Shown piece after piece: positions 16,119 to 23,679 of a DNA stretch of 26,830 bases. Every line of letters begins with the position of its first letter. Positions within the stretch are counted from its first letter, which is position 1. The notes beneath the pieces were generated by a model. That model saw only the letters and a program-made list of their open reading frames with translations. It did no database searches and had not been told where the DNA came from. This DNA is from Actinobacteria bacterium UBA5176 (GTDB taxonomy: Bacteria; Actinomycetota; UBA4738). The position numbers were made by a program, and so were the translations under genes. The stretch lies in contig DHWS01000105.1 of assembly GCA_002413305.1 (NCBI GenBank), positions 28,431 through 55,260 of the forward strand, in the 5' to 3' direction.

Positions 16119-16133
16119 CCCGACGTCGTCGGG
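16119..16133. terminator. Hairpin between trxA and cwlM
   Basis: CCCGAC and GTCGGG form a perfect 6-bp stem with a 3-nt loop 33 nt after the trxA stop, followed by ACATCTT. It may be a weak terminator of trxA or an operator for cwlM, whose start is 27 nt further on. Confidence 0.38.
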
Positions 16134-16147
16134 ACATCTTCGACGGC

Positions 16148-16153
16148 TGTAGC
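16148..16153 (+). promoter_or_regulatory. Possible leaderless -10 element (TGTAGC) of cwlM
   Basis: TGTAGC is followed by 7 nt and ATG 16161, with no Shine-Dalgarno. The hexamer is a poor match, but the spacing agrees with the other leaderless candidates. Confidence 0.27.
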
Positions 16154-16160
16154 CCAGAAT

Positions 16161-17249
16161 ATGTCGGTGCGAACCGTTTCCCGAGGCGACCGAGGCGAGG
16201 CCGTGCTGGACATCCAGGCGCGCCTCTCCGCCCTCGGCTACCGGGTCGACCCCGAAGAGCACGGCGAGTTCGGGCCCGGGACCGAACAGGCCGTGCGAGC
16301 CTTCCAGCAACACCGCCAGCTCTTGGTGGACGGCATGATCGGCAGCCACACGTGGGAGGAGCTGGTGGAGGCGGGCTTCGCGTTCGGCGACCGCGTGCTG
16401 TACCTGCGCTACCCGTCCAACCGGGGGGACGATGTCCGAACGCTCCAGCGCATGCTGAACCTCCTGGGCTTCGACGCGGGCCGTGAGGATGGGATCTTCG
16501 GGCAGCGGACCGACCGCGCGCTCCGCGAGTTCCAGAAGAACGTGGGGCTGCCCGAGGACGGGATCCTCGGTGGGACCACCGTCGACGCGTTGAAGCGGCT
16601 GCGGCCGGTCGCGCCGGGGCCGGGCCGCGCGATGGTGCGGGAGTCCGAAGCGCTTCGCCGCCTGTCGGCGACCCTGGACGGCGCACGTGTGGCGGTGGAC
16701 GCGGGGCACGGTTCGGTCGATCCCGGAGCCGCGGGTCCGGCCGGAACGACTGAGGGGGCGGCCTCGTATCCCTTCGCGCAGGCGCTGTGCACCGAGCTGT
16801 CCGCGCGCGGGGCGAACCCCGTGATCCTGCGGACCGCCCAGAACGACCCCGCGGTGTCCGACCGGGCCCGGGCGGCGAACGAGTTCGGCGCCGAGGTTCT
16901 CGTGGCCATCCACTTCAACTCGGACGCGAAGCCGACCGCCGAGGGGGCGTCGACGTACTACTACGGGCGCGAAGGGTGGTCCTCGCCGGGCGGCCAGCGA
17001 CTGGCAGAGCTCATCCAGGAGGAGCTGACGTCGCGTCTGGGCCTGAAGGACGGCCGGACCCACCCGAAGGCGCTGCCGTTGCTCCGGGAGACCCGCATGC
17101 CGGCGGTGCACGTCGAGCCCTGCTTCATCACCAACCCGCGCGAGGAGGCGCTGATCCAGGACGGATCCTTCCGCAGCCAGGTCGCGTTCTGCCTGGCCGA
17201 GGCCGTCGAGCGCTTCTTCGGGCGGGGCAAGCCGAGCGAAGGCCCGTGA
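16161..17249 (+). CDS. cwlM: CwlM-like protein: two peptidoglycan-binding domains plus amidase_3 domain
   Basis: This 362-residue protein has two PG_binding_1 repeats (about residues 7-70 and 85-148; GDRGEAVLDIQARLSALGY, then GDDVRTLQRMLNLLGF), then an N-acetylmuramoyl-L-alanine amidase_3 domain (about 174-355). The zinc ligands appear intact: His183 in VAVDAGHG, Glu198, His251 in AIHFNSD; the catalytic Glu319 is in HVEPCFITN. There is no signal peptide or membrane segment. In mycobacteria CwlM is cytoplasmic, is phosphorylated by PknB and switches on MurA, the first step of peptidoglycan synthesis; that role is likely here but inferred. It lies next to trxB-trxA as in M. tuberculosis (Rv3915). 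Its stop overlaps the GTG of the molybdenum hydroxylase FAD subunit (GTGA). Confidence 0.92.
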   Translation: MSVRTVSRGDRGEAVLDIQARLSALGYRVDPEEHGEFGPGTEQAVRAFQQHRQLLVDGMIGSHTWEELVEAGFAFGDRVLYLRYPSNRGDDVRTLQRMLNLLGFDAGREDGIFGQRTDRALREFQKNVGLPEDGILGGTTVDALKRLRPVAPGPGRAMVRESEALRRLSATLDGARVAVDAGHGSVDPGAAGPAGTTEGAASYPFAQALCTELSARGANPVILRTAQNDPAVSDRARAANEFGAEVLVAIHFNSDAKPTAEGASTYYYGREGWSSPGGQRLAELIQEELTSRLGLKDGRTHPKALPLLRETRMPAVHVEPCFITNPREEALIQDGSFRSQVAFCLAEAVERFFGRGKPSEGP

Positions 17250-18112
17250 AGCCCGCGCCGTTCGACTACGCTCGGCCCCGAAACCTCCAGGAGGCCGTGG
17301 AGCTGCTGGCCGCCCGCCCGGACGAAGCGAAGATCCTCGCCGGAGGCCAGAGCCTCGTCCCGATGATGGCCTTCCGCCTGGCGACCCCCGACGTCCTGAT
17401 CGACCTGAACGGCGTCGGCGAGCTGGAGGGCGTGCGTCTCGAGGACGGCGCCCTCGTGCTCGGCGCGATGGCCCGTCACCGGGACGCGGAGGACTTCCGG
17501 GGGTTGCGAGACCGCTGTGCACTGGTGGCCGATGCGGTCGGCCTGATCGGGCACCCGGCCATCCGCAACCGCGGGACCGTGGGGGGGAGCATCGCCCACG
17601 CCGACCCCGCGGCCGAGTGGCCGGCGGTGCTAACCGCGCTGGGCGGCTCGGTGGTCGCGGCGGGGCCGAACGGAAGCCGGACGATCGGTGCCGGCGAGCT
17701 GTTCGACACGTACTTCACGACCACGCTCGCTGCAGACGAGATCCTGGCGGAGGTTCACCTCCCCCTACCGCCAGCCGGCGCAGGATCGGCGTTCATCGAG
17801 CTGGCCCGGCGGCACGGCGACTTCGCCCTGGCCGGGGCGGCCGTGGTGCTGGAGCTGGACGGGGAGATCGTGGCCGAGGCCCGCGTGGTGCTGATCGGGG
17901 TCGCCGACCGGCCGTTCCGGGCCGTGACGGCCGAGTCGTTCCTTCGTGGAGCCGCGGCAACGGACGAAACGCTCGCCCTCGCGGCGGCTTCGATCGGGCC
18001 GGAGATCGAACCGATGTCGGACGTGCACGGGTCCTCGGACTACCGTCGCCATGTGGCCGGGGTGATGCTTCGACGCGCGTTGGAGACCGCCCGATCGAGG
18101 GTGACGGCGTGA
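17246..18112 (+). CDS. Molybdenum hydroxylase (xanthine dehydrogenase family), FAD-binding subunit
   Basis: This 288-residue subunit of CoxM/XdhB type carries FAD and accepts electrons from the 2Fe-2S subunit. FAD motifs are AGGQSLVPMM (residues 32-41) and RNRGTVGGSIAHADPAAE (107-124), both complete. GTG 17246 was chosen because it lies in the cwlM stop (GTGA) and fits the family's N-terminus (FDYARPRNLQEAVELL). It overlaps the next gene in the same way. FAD, FeS and Mo subunits follow in that order, as in many aldehyde/xanthine/CO dehydrogenase-type operons. Within the local cassette the enzyme probably hydroxylates a pyrimidine ring (see findings). Confidence 0.92.
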   Translation: MKPAPFDYARPRNLQEAVELLAARPDEAKILAGGQSLVPMMAFRLATPDVLIDLNGVGELEGVRLEDGALVLGAMARHRDAEDFRGLRDRCALVADAVGLIGHPAIRNRGTVGGSIAHADPAAEWPAVLTALGGSVVAAGPNGSRTIGAGELFDTYFTTTLAADEILAEVHLPLPPAGAGSAFIELARRHGDFALAGAAVVLELDGEIVAEARVVLIGVADRPFRAVTAESFLRGAAATDETLALAAASIGPEIEPMSDVHGSSDYRRHVAGVMLRRALETARSRVTA

Positions 18113-18600
18113 GCAGGGAACCGCGCGAGGTGGTGCTCACCGTGAACGGCCGCCGGTACTCGGCTCGCGCCGAACCCCGCACCACACTGGCCGACTTCTT
18201 GCGGGACTCGCTGGGCCTGACCGGGACGCACCTCGGATGCGAGCACGGCGTGTGCGGGGCGTGCACGGTCCTGATGGACGGCCGCTCCGTGCGAGCGTGC
18301 CTGCTGTTCGCCGTCCAGGCCGAAGGCCACGAACTCACCACGGTCGAAGGGCTGGCACCCGAAGACGGGCAGCTCAGCTCCCTGCAGCAGGCGTTCCACG
18401 AGAAGCACGCCCTCCAATGCGGGTTCTGCACGCCCGGCTTCCTGCTCTCCGCGGCCGAGCTTCTGGATCTCAAGCCACACCCCACCGAGGACGAGGTTCG
18501 CGCCTGGCTGTCCGGCAACCTCTGTCGCTGCACGGGCTACCAGAACATCGTTGACGCGGTCCTGCTGGCTTCCTCGCGTCGGGAGGAGGGGGCGCGGTGA
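18109..18600 (+). CDS. Molybdenum hydroxylase, 2Fe-2S subunit
   Basis: This 163-residue electron-transfer subunit of CoxS/XdhC type has two iron-sulfur clusters. The N-terminal ferredoxin-like domain has Cys44, Cys49, Cys52 and Cys64 (GCEHGVCGACTVLMDG). The C-terminal helical domain has Cys104, Cys107, Cys139 and Cys141 (QCGFCTPGFLL, LCRCTGYQNI). All eight ligands are present. It starts with GTG in the stop of the FAD subunit and ends over the start of the Mo subunit, so the three are made together. Confidence 0.96.
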   Translation: MSREPREVVLTVNGRRYSARAEPRTTLADFLRDSLGLTGTHLGCEHGVCGACTVLMDGRSVRACLLFAVQAEGHELTTVEGLAPEDGQLSSLQQAFHEKHALQCGFCTPGFLLSAAELLDLKPHPTEDEVRAWLSGNLCRCTGYQNIVDAVLLASSRREEGAR

Positions 18601-20975
18601 GCACGCGGATGTTCGGCGAACCCGTTCCGCGGACCGAGGACACCCGGTTCCTCACTGGTCGCGGCCGGTACACGGCGGACTTCGAACCCGGGGCGGCACA
18701 TGCGGCGTTCGCCCGGTCGGACCTTCCGCACGCGCGGATCCTGTCGATCGACACCGAGGGCGCCAAGGCCGTCGACGGCGTGCTGGGCGTGTTCACCTAT
18801 CAGGACCTGGAGGGCCAACTGGCCGAACGACTGCCCGTGCTGGTTCCGAGCGACGCTCTGATCGCCCCCCACACCCAGTACGCGCTGGCGAAGGACGAGG
18901 TCTGCTACGCCGGCGAGGTGATCGCCATGGTCGTCGCCCGCGACCGCCCCACCGCGGAGGATGCGCTCGAGCGCATCCGGGTCGAGTACGAGCCACTCAC
19001 CGCCGCCGTCTCGCTCGCGGGGGCGGCCAAGGGCGAGCCGCTCGCTCATCTCGACATGGCCGACAACGTGGCGGGCGCGATCACCGAAGAGGCCGGCGAC
19101 GTGGCCGCCGTGTTCGCCACGGCGCCTCACGTCTTCGAGTGGGAACTCCGGATGGAGCGGAGCGCGTCGATGCCGCTTGAGGGGCGAGCGGTCGTGGCGC
19201 GGTACGACGAGCTCGAAGACCGTCTCCTCCTCCACGACGCCACCCAGGCCCCGACCGGGGTTCGGTTCGGTCTGGCCATGTTGTTCGGCATGGAGATCGA
19301 ACGCGTCCATGTGGTCGCCCCCGACGTGGGCGGTGGGTTCGGCGTGAAGGTCATCCAGTTCTATCCCGAGGAGGTCATGGTCCCGTGGGCGGCCCGGCGC
19401 CTGCGTACTCCCGTGAAATGGGTCGAAGACCGGCGCGAGCACTTCATCGGCTCGAACCAGGAGCGAGGGCAGATCCACCACGTGCGGGTGGCAGCCGGCG
19501 TCGACGGCCGGATCCTCGCCCTGGAGGATCGCTTCGAGCACGATACCGGCGCGTACTGCTCGTACGGGTTGATCCTGCCGATCATCACGGCCGCCCAGCT
19601 CCCCGGGCCCTACAAGCTCGCGAACTATCGCTACGAGATGCGGTCGATCTTCACCAACACGGTCCCCACGTCGCCGTATCGCGGGGCGGGGAGGCCGCAC
19701 GCGGCGTTCGTCATGGAGCGGGTCATCGAACACCTCGCCGGGGAGCTCGGGTTGGACTCGCTGGAGGTGCGGCGGCGCAACTTCGTCCAGCCGGACGAGT
19801 TCCCGTATCACGTCGGGGTGACGTTCCAGGACGGCGGCCCGACGGTGTACGACAGCGGCGACTATCCGCGCGGCCTGGCCAGGCTGCTGGACCAGCTGGA
19901 CCTCGAGGCGACACGCGCCGAGATCGAACGGGGCCGCGCCGACGGACGGCTCCTGGGGCTCGGGTTCGGCGCGTACGTCGAAGGCACCGGGATCGGGCCG
20001 TACGAGGGCGCCTCGGTGTCGATCGGGCCTGACGGGTTGGTCTCGGTGGGGACCGCGCACGGGACGCAGGGGCAGGCCCACGAGACCGTGTTCGCGCAGA
20101 TCGTGGCCGACGAGCTCGGTGTCCCGATGGACCGGGTCCGGGTGACCACCGGCGACACCCGTCGCCTCGGGTTCGGCGTGGGGACCTACGCGTCACGGAC
20201 CGCCGTGGTCGGCGGGAACGCCGTGCTGCGCGCGGCGTCGGAGGTGAAGCGGCAGGCGGCGGCCGTTGCCGCACGCGTCATGGAGGTCGCGCCCGAGGAT
20301 CTGGTGTTCGAGGACGGCGCGGTCCATGTGGCGGGCGCGCCGGACCGTTCGATCCCCCTAGGGCGCCTGGCGATGGCCTCGAACCCCACCAGGTACGCCT
20401 TCGGTGTGGATGCGGAGGAGGGAGCCCGCCTTTCGCAGCTCGCCTACGCCGGCGGCGACCGGCCCCTCCCCGAGGGCTCGAAACCAGGCCTGGCCGCCGT
20501 TGAGTACTACTCGCCGTCCGCAGGGGTGTTCGGCTTCGGCTTCCATGCGGCGGTGGTGGACGTCGACCCCGATACCGGGTTCGTCCGGGTTCTTCGCTAT
20601 GTCGTCCACCACGACTGCGGTCGCATCATCAACCCGATGGTCGTGGAGGGACAGATCCACGGCGGTGTCGCGCAGGGGATCGGCGGGGCGTTGTACGAAC
20701 GGATCGCCTACAGCCCCGACGGGCAGATCCTGAACGCGAGCTTCATGGACTTCCTGATGGTCACCGGTGCCGAGATGCCGCGCATCGAACTCGTCCACAC
20801 GGAGACCCCCTCGCCGAGCAACCCGCTCGGCATCAAGGGGGTCGGAGAGGCGGGCACGATCCCGGTGAGCGCGGCCATCGCCAATGCCCTTTCGGACGCG
20901 CTCGGCGTCCCGGTCGACCGCATGCCGATGATGCCGGAGGACGTGTTGGAGCTGCTGCGCACCGCCCCTGGTTGA
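18597..20975 (+). CDS. Molybdenum hydroxylase, molybdopterin-binding large subunit
   Basis: This 792-residue catalytic subunit of the xanthine dehydrogenase family holds molybdopterin cytosine dinucleotide and hydroxylates its substrate using water. Key sites are GGGFG (245-249), PYRGAGR (360-366) and the catalytic glutamate in KGVGEAGT (Glu751). The active-site loop is of the YRGAGR type and lacks the AYxCSFR loop of true form I CO dehydrogenase, so aerobic CO oxidation is not supported. The substrate cannot be read from sequence. Adjacent barbiturase-type, amidase and MatB genes point to uracil or thymine. The stop is 6 nt from the convergent amidohydrolase stop with no terminator between them. 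No cofactor-insertion genes (CoxD, XdhC) are in the window. Confidence 0.94.
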   Translation: MSTRMFGEPVPRTEDTRFLTGRGRYTADFEPGAAHAAFARSDLPHARILSIDTEGAKAVDGVLGVFTYQDLEGQLAERLPVLVPSDALIAPHTQYALAKDEVCYAGEVIAMVVARDRPTAEDALERIRVEYEPLTAAVSLAGAAKGEPLAHLDMADNVAGAITEEAGDVAAVFATAPHVFEWELRMERSASMPLEGRAVVARYDELEDRLLLHDATQAPTGVRFGLAMLFGMEIERVHVVAPDVGGGFGVKVIQFYPEEVMVPWAARRLRTPVKWVEDRREHFIGSNQERGQIHHVRVAAGVDGRILALEDRFEHDTGAYCSYGLILPIITAAQLPGPYKLANYRYEMRSIFTNTVPTSPYRGAGRPHAAFVMERVIEHLAGELGLDSLEVRRRNFVQPDEFPYHVGVTFQDGGPTVYDSGDYPRGLARLLDQLDLEATRAEIERGRADGRLLGLGFGAYVEGTGIGPYEGASVSIGPDGLVSVGTAHGTQGQAHETVFAQIVADELGVPMDRVRVTTGDTRRLGFGVGTYASRTAVVGGNAVLRAASEVKRQAAAVAARVMEVAPEDLVFEDGAVHVAGAPDRSIPLGRLAMASNPTRYAFGVDAEEGARLSQLAYAGGDRPLPEGSKPGLAAVEYYSPSAGVFGFGFHAAVVDVDPDTGFVRVLRYVVHHDCGRIINPMVVEGQIHGGVAQGIGGALYERIAYSPDGQILNASFMDFLMVTGAEMPRIELVHTETPSPSNPLGIKGVGEAGTIPVSAAIANALSDALGVPVDRMPMMPEDVLELLRTAPG

Positions 20976-20981
20976 ACCTCG

Positions 20982-22112
20982 TCAGGCTCGAACCACGGCC
21001 GCCACGATGTTCCCGCCCGGCGGGCCCTGGTGGCTGTTGCGCTCTCCCCCACTGACGTAGTTCGTCGTCCGGCCGGTCACGCTGGCCACGAGCATGCCGC
21101 CCAGTGCCTTGCCGATCTGATACCCGTCATGGTCGTCGAGCAGGGTGATGTGCTGGCCGCGAACCTCGTCCTCGCCCGGGATGACGGACTTCGCGAACAC
21201 GTGGACCAGGCGCGAGAGGTCATCCTCTGAAGGGAGGCAGTCGAACTCCAACCCAGCGGAGCGCAAGGCGCCACGGACCCCTTCGGCGTCGATGAAATCC
21301 TTGGTCACTCCGTGTCCGATGCGAAGCTCGCTGTCCGACGACGCGGAGTTGCCGAAGATCAGCACCTCTCCGTGTCGCTTCTCACCGCCTGAGGAGGTCA
21401 TCGCCACCGACGAGTACAGGTCCCAGTCACGCCGAACCGCCTCGTCGGACAGCCGGCCCTCGGGCACCTCCCCGAGGGCCATTGCCGCACCGAGCGCGGC
21501 GGCATCGTTCGCGTACGCGCCGGCGCCCTCCGGGCCGAAGGTGAGGTCGCGCGTGACCACGGTGTGGCCGCGGGCTTCGGCATCCTTGATGCCGGCGGTG
21601 GTCAGGCCGGGGACCTTCACCATGGCCAGGTGCACGTCCGCCGGATCGGCGATCCCCGCGTCGGCCATCGCGCGGCCGGCGGCCTCGGCGACCTTCCGGA
21701 TCATGCCCATCCGGCCGACCTCTTCGGGCAGGATCGCTTCCGAACCCGCGATGCCGACCACCAGGCGCTTGCCGCCCGTCCCGCCCGCCTCGGGCACCTC
21801 CACCCACTCGCGGGTCACCGCGGTGATGTGCGGGGTGATGACCCCGGGGCAGCCGCCGGACAGGACGAACGTGACCCGCTCCGCGACTTCGTCGGCCGGG
21901 ATCCCCAACAGCTCGGCCGTCCAGGCTCGGAGCGCGATGTCGGCCAGCACCCGGCCCCAGTCGTCGTGGAAGCCGGTCCCCTCGGTCTTCCCCGCCAGGG
22001 CCACCAGGTTCTCGGCCGTCACGCGGCCCGAATCGGCCAGCTCCTGCAACCTCGACGTGTCGTTCGGAGCCATCATCGGGCACACGTACAGTTCGACTCG
22101 CTGAACCTTCAT
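20982..22112 (-). CDS. Ring-opening amidohydrolase, barbiturase/cyanuric acid hydrolase family
   Basis: This 376-residue protein has the threefold architecture of the AtzD/barbiturase family, one lysine and one serine per repeat: Lys42 (AGKTEG) with Ser85 (LSGGCPGV), Lys166 (MVKVPGL) with Ser240/241 (VAMTSSGGE), and Lys308 (VFAKSV) with Ser354 (YVSGGE). The end, HQGPPGGNIVAAVV, is typical. Family members open barbiturate to ureidomalonate or cyanurate to carboxybiuret. Barbiturate is preferred here because a malonate-activating enzyme and an amidase lie next door. The first Ser box reads SGGCPG where I recall SGGTxG in characterised members, so this may be a separate subgroup. ATG 22112 overlaps the amidase stop (ATGA) and has GGAGG 7 nt upstream. 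The frame further upstream is antisense. Confidence 0.85.
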   Translation of the reverse strand: MKVQRVELYVCPMMAPNDTSRLQELADSGRVTAENLVALAGKTEGTGFHDDWGRVLADIALRAWTAELLGIPADEVAERVTFVLSGGCPGVITPHITAVTREWVEVPEAGGTGGKRLVVGIAGSEAILPEEVGRMGMIRKVAEAAGRAMADAGIADPADVHLAMVKVPGLTTAGIKDAEARGHTVVTRDLTFGPEGAGAYANDAAALGAAMALGEVPEGRLSDEAVRRDWDLYSSVAMTSSGGEKRHGEVLIFGNSASSDSELRIGHGVTKDFIDAEGVRGALRSAGLEFDCLPSEDDLSRLVHVFAKSVIPGEDEVRGQHITLLDDHDGYQIGKALGGMLVASVTGRTTNYVSGGERNSHQGPPGGNIVAAVVRA

Positions 22113-23632
22113 CCACCCACCTCCCACGTCATCCAGGGTGCGGGCGCTCGTTCCTCCATCAACGCGCGGGCGACCGCCAGGACCTGGTCCTCCCGGAACG
22201 GCCGACCCACCACCTGCACACCGACCGGCAGGCCCTCGGCCGAAGCTCCGAACGGAACGCTGGCTGCCGGGACGCCGAAAAGGCTGATCAGTCGGGACGG
22301 GACCAGCACGTCCCACATCGACTGCTGGCGTCCGCCCACGCTGGGTGCCGGACCGTCCACCGGGTAGGCAGGAACCGTGGCCACGGCCATCAGCAGGATC
22401 GGAGATCGTTCGAGGCACGCAAGCAGTTCGGCTCGGAGGCGGTCACGCTCCTGCCACAGGACGGCCGGATCGCTGGCGGGCTGGCGGCGTTCGGCCTCCT
22501 CCGCGGTGGCGATGGCGGCGCGGACGTCCTCGCCCACCTCGCCCTCGCGGCCCCGGACCAGACGCCGGACGTCCTGGAGCCGGTCGAGCTCCCGGATGTC
22601 CGCGTACAGCGAACCGGCCCGCTCCAGGAAGTCCGGCGCTTCCCCCGCGAGCGCGACGCCCCGGCGCTCAAGGGCCGACCCGGCATCCCGGACCGCCTGT
22701 ATGACGTCATCACGCGGCGCTGGCCACGCGGGTCCCTCCCACATCACCACCGTGGCCGGCAGCGCGCCCGTGGAGGGCCGCAGTTCGGCGGGAACGGCGA
22801 AGGGGTCGAGGCCGTCCGGTCCCGCGACGGTCCGCAGGGCCAGTTCGAGGTCCTCCACGGATCGCGCCAGCGGCCCGACCACCTGGGCCCGCCCCTGGAG
22901 GGTCACTTCGTTCGGAACGAAGGGCTCCTGGAGGGTGGGGGCGGGGAGCTGGCCCGTCCCCGCGATCCGACCGGCGGTCGGACGAAGAGCCAGGACGCCG
23001 GTGCAGTGCGCGGGCCACCGCAGGGATCCACCGAAGTCGGTCCCCAGGCCGAGCGGCGAGCAGCCGGACGCGACGGCGGCCGCCTCGCCCCCACTCGAGC
23101 CGCCGGGGCTGAGCCGCCGAAGGGCCGGCGCCACCGGGTTGATGGTCTCCCCGAACCGCGCATTGCGCGTGTACGGGAACATGCCCCACTCTGGGCAGTT
23201 CGTCTTCCCGATGAGGATCGCGCCCGCGGCCCGGAGCCTCGCAACTGCGGTCGCATCCAGCTTCGGCACGAACTCCCCCAGGAACCGCGTGCCGGCGGTC
23301 GTTCTCACGCCGGCCGTCGCGATGAGGTCCTTCACGGTGAACGGCACGCCCGCCAGAGGGAGCTCCCCGCCGCCACTCTCGGGACCGTCGCCGGATGCGC
23401 CGTTGCCGCCGGCCAGCGTCCGGTCGAGGCGCGCGGCTTCCTCCAGCGCCCCCTCCGCCCGGAGCGTGACGATGGCGTTCAAGGCCGGGTTGGCGCGTTC
23501 GATCCGTTCGAGGTGCGCCGCCACGACCTCCCGGGCGGAGACGGTCCGGCCTCGAACCATCCGGGCGAGTTCGGTCGCCGTCCGTCCGGCGAGCTCGACC
23601 GCGCCCTCGATCCCCACGTTCCCCCCAGTCAA
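22109..23632 (-). CDS. Amidase-signature family hydrolase, candidate ureidomalonase
   Basis: This protein of up to 507 residues has a complete amidase-signature triad: the lysine in PFTVKDLIATAG (about residue 100), the cis-serine in SPGGSSGGEAAAVASG (about 175) and the nucleophile serine in GLGTDFGGSLRWPA (about 199). Members hydrolyse amide or ureido bonds, and the family includes GatA, AtzF and fatty-acid amide hydrolase. It is the first gene of a two-gene minus-strand operon with the ring-opening amidohydrolase (ATGA overlap), which suggests it acts on that enzyme's product; for ureidomalonate this would release urea and malonate. The annotated start is TTG 23632; GTG 23617, five codons later, is equally possible. 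No GatB or GatC partner is near. Confidence 0.88.
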   Translation of the reverse strand: MTGGNVGIEGAVELAGRTATELARMVRGRTVSAREVVAAHLERIERANPALNAIVTLRAEGALEEAARLDRTLAGGNGASGDGPESGGGELPLAGVPFTVKDLIATAGVRTTAGTRFLGEFVPKLDATAVARLRAAGAILIGKTNCPEWGMFPYTRNARFGETINPVAPALRRLSPGGSSGGEAAAVASGCSPLGLGTDFGGSLRWPAHCTGVLALRPTAGRIAGTGQLPAPTLQEPFVPNEVTLQGRAQVVGPLARSVEDLELALRTVAGPDGLDPFAVPAELRPSTGALPATVVMWEGPAWPAPRDDVIQAVRDAGSALERRGVALAGEAPDFLERAGSLYADIRELDRLQDVRRLVRGREGEVGEDVRAAIATAEEAERRQPASDPAVLWQERDRLRAELLACLERSPILLMAVATVPAYPVDGPAPSVGGRQQSMWDVLVPSRLISLFGVPAASVPFGASAEGLPVGVQVVGRPFREDQVLAVARALMEERAPAPWMTWEVGG

Positions 23633-23662
23633 CCTCGCTGGACCGGCCGCGCCGGCCCTGGC

Positions 23663-23672
23663 ATCCTAGCGA
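23663..23672. promoter_or_regulatory. Overlapping divergent -10 elements of the amidase operon and matB
   Basis: On the minus strand TAGGAT (23668-23663) fits a -10 about 30 nt before the amidase start. On the plus strand TAGCGA (23667-23672) ends 7 nt before ATG 23680 of the malonyl-CoA synthetase. The two share bases in a 47-nt gap, so the divergent units may be controlled together. Confidence 0.35.
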
Positions 23673-23679
23673 ACCGGCC

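Noticed and set aside
16091..16120. SigR/SigH-type promoter before cwlM
   Set aside because: GGAAC is present after the trxA stop, but there is no GTT at 18-19 nt.
17246..20975. Aerobic carbon monoxide dehydrogenase (coxMSL)
   Set aside because: The subunit families fit, but the large subunit has PYRGAGR instead of the AYxCSFR loop of form I CODH, and no coxD/E/F-type maturation genes are near.
20982..22112. Cyanuric acid hydrolase in s-triazine degradation
   Set aside because: The family includes this activity, but no triazine hydrolase or biuret genes are present, and a malonate-activating ligase nearby fits barbiturate better. It is not excluded.
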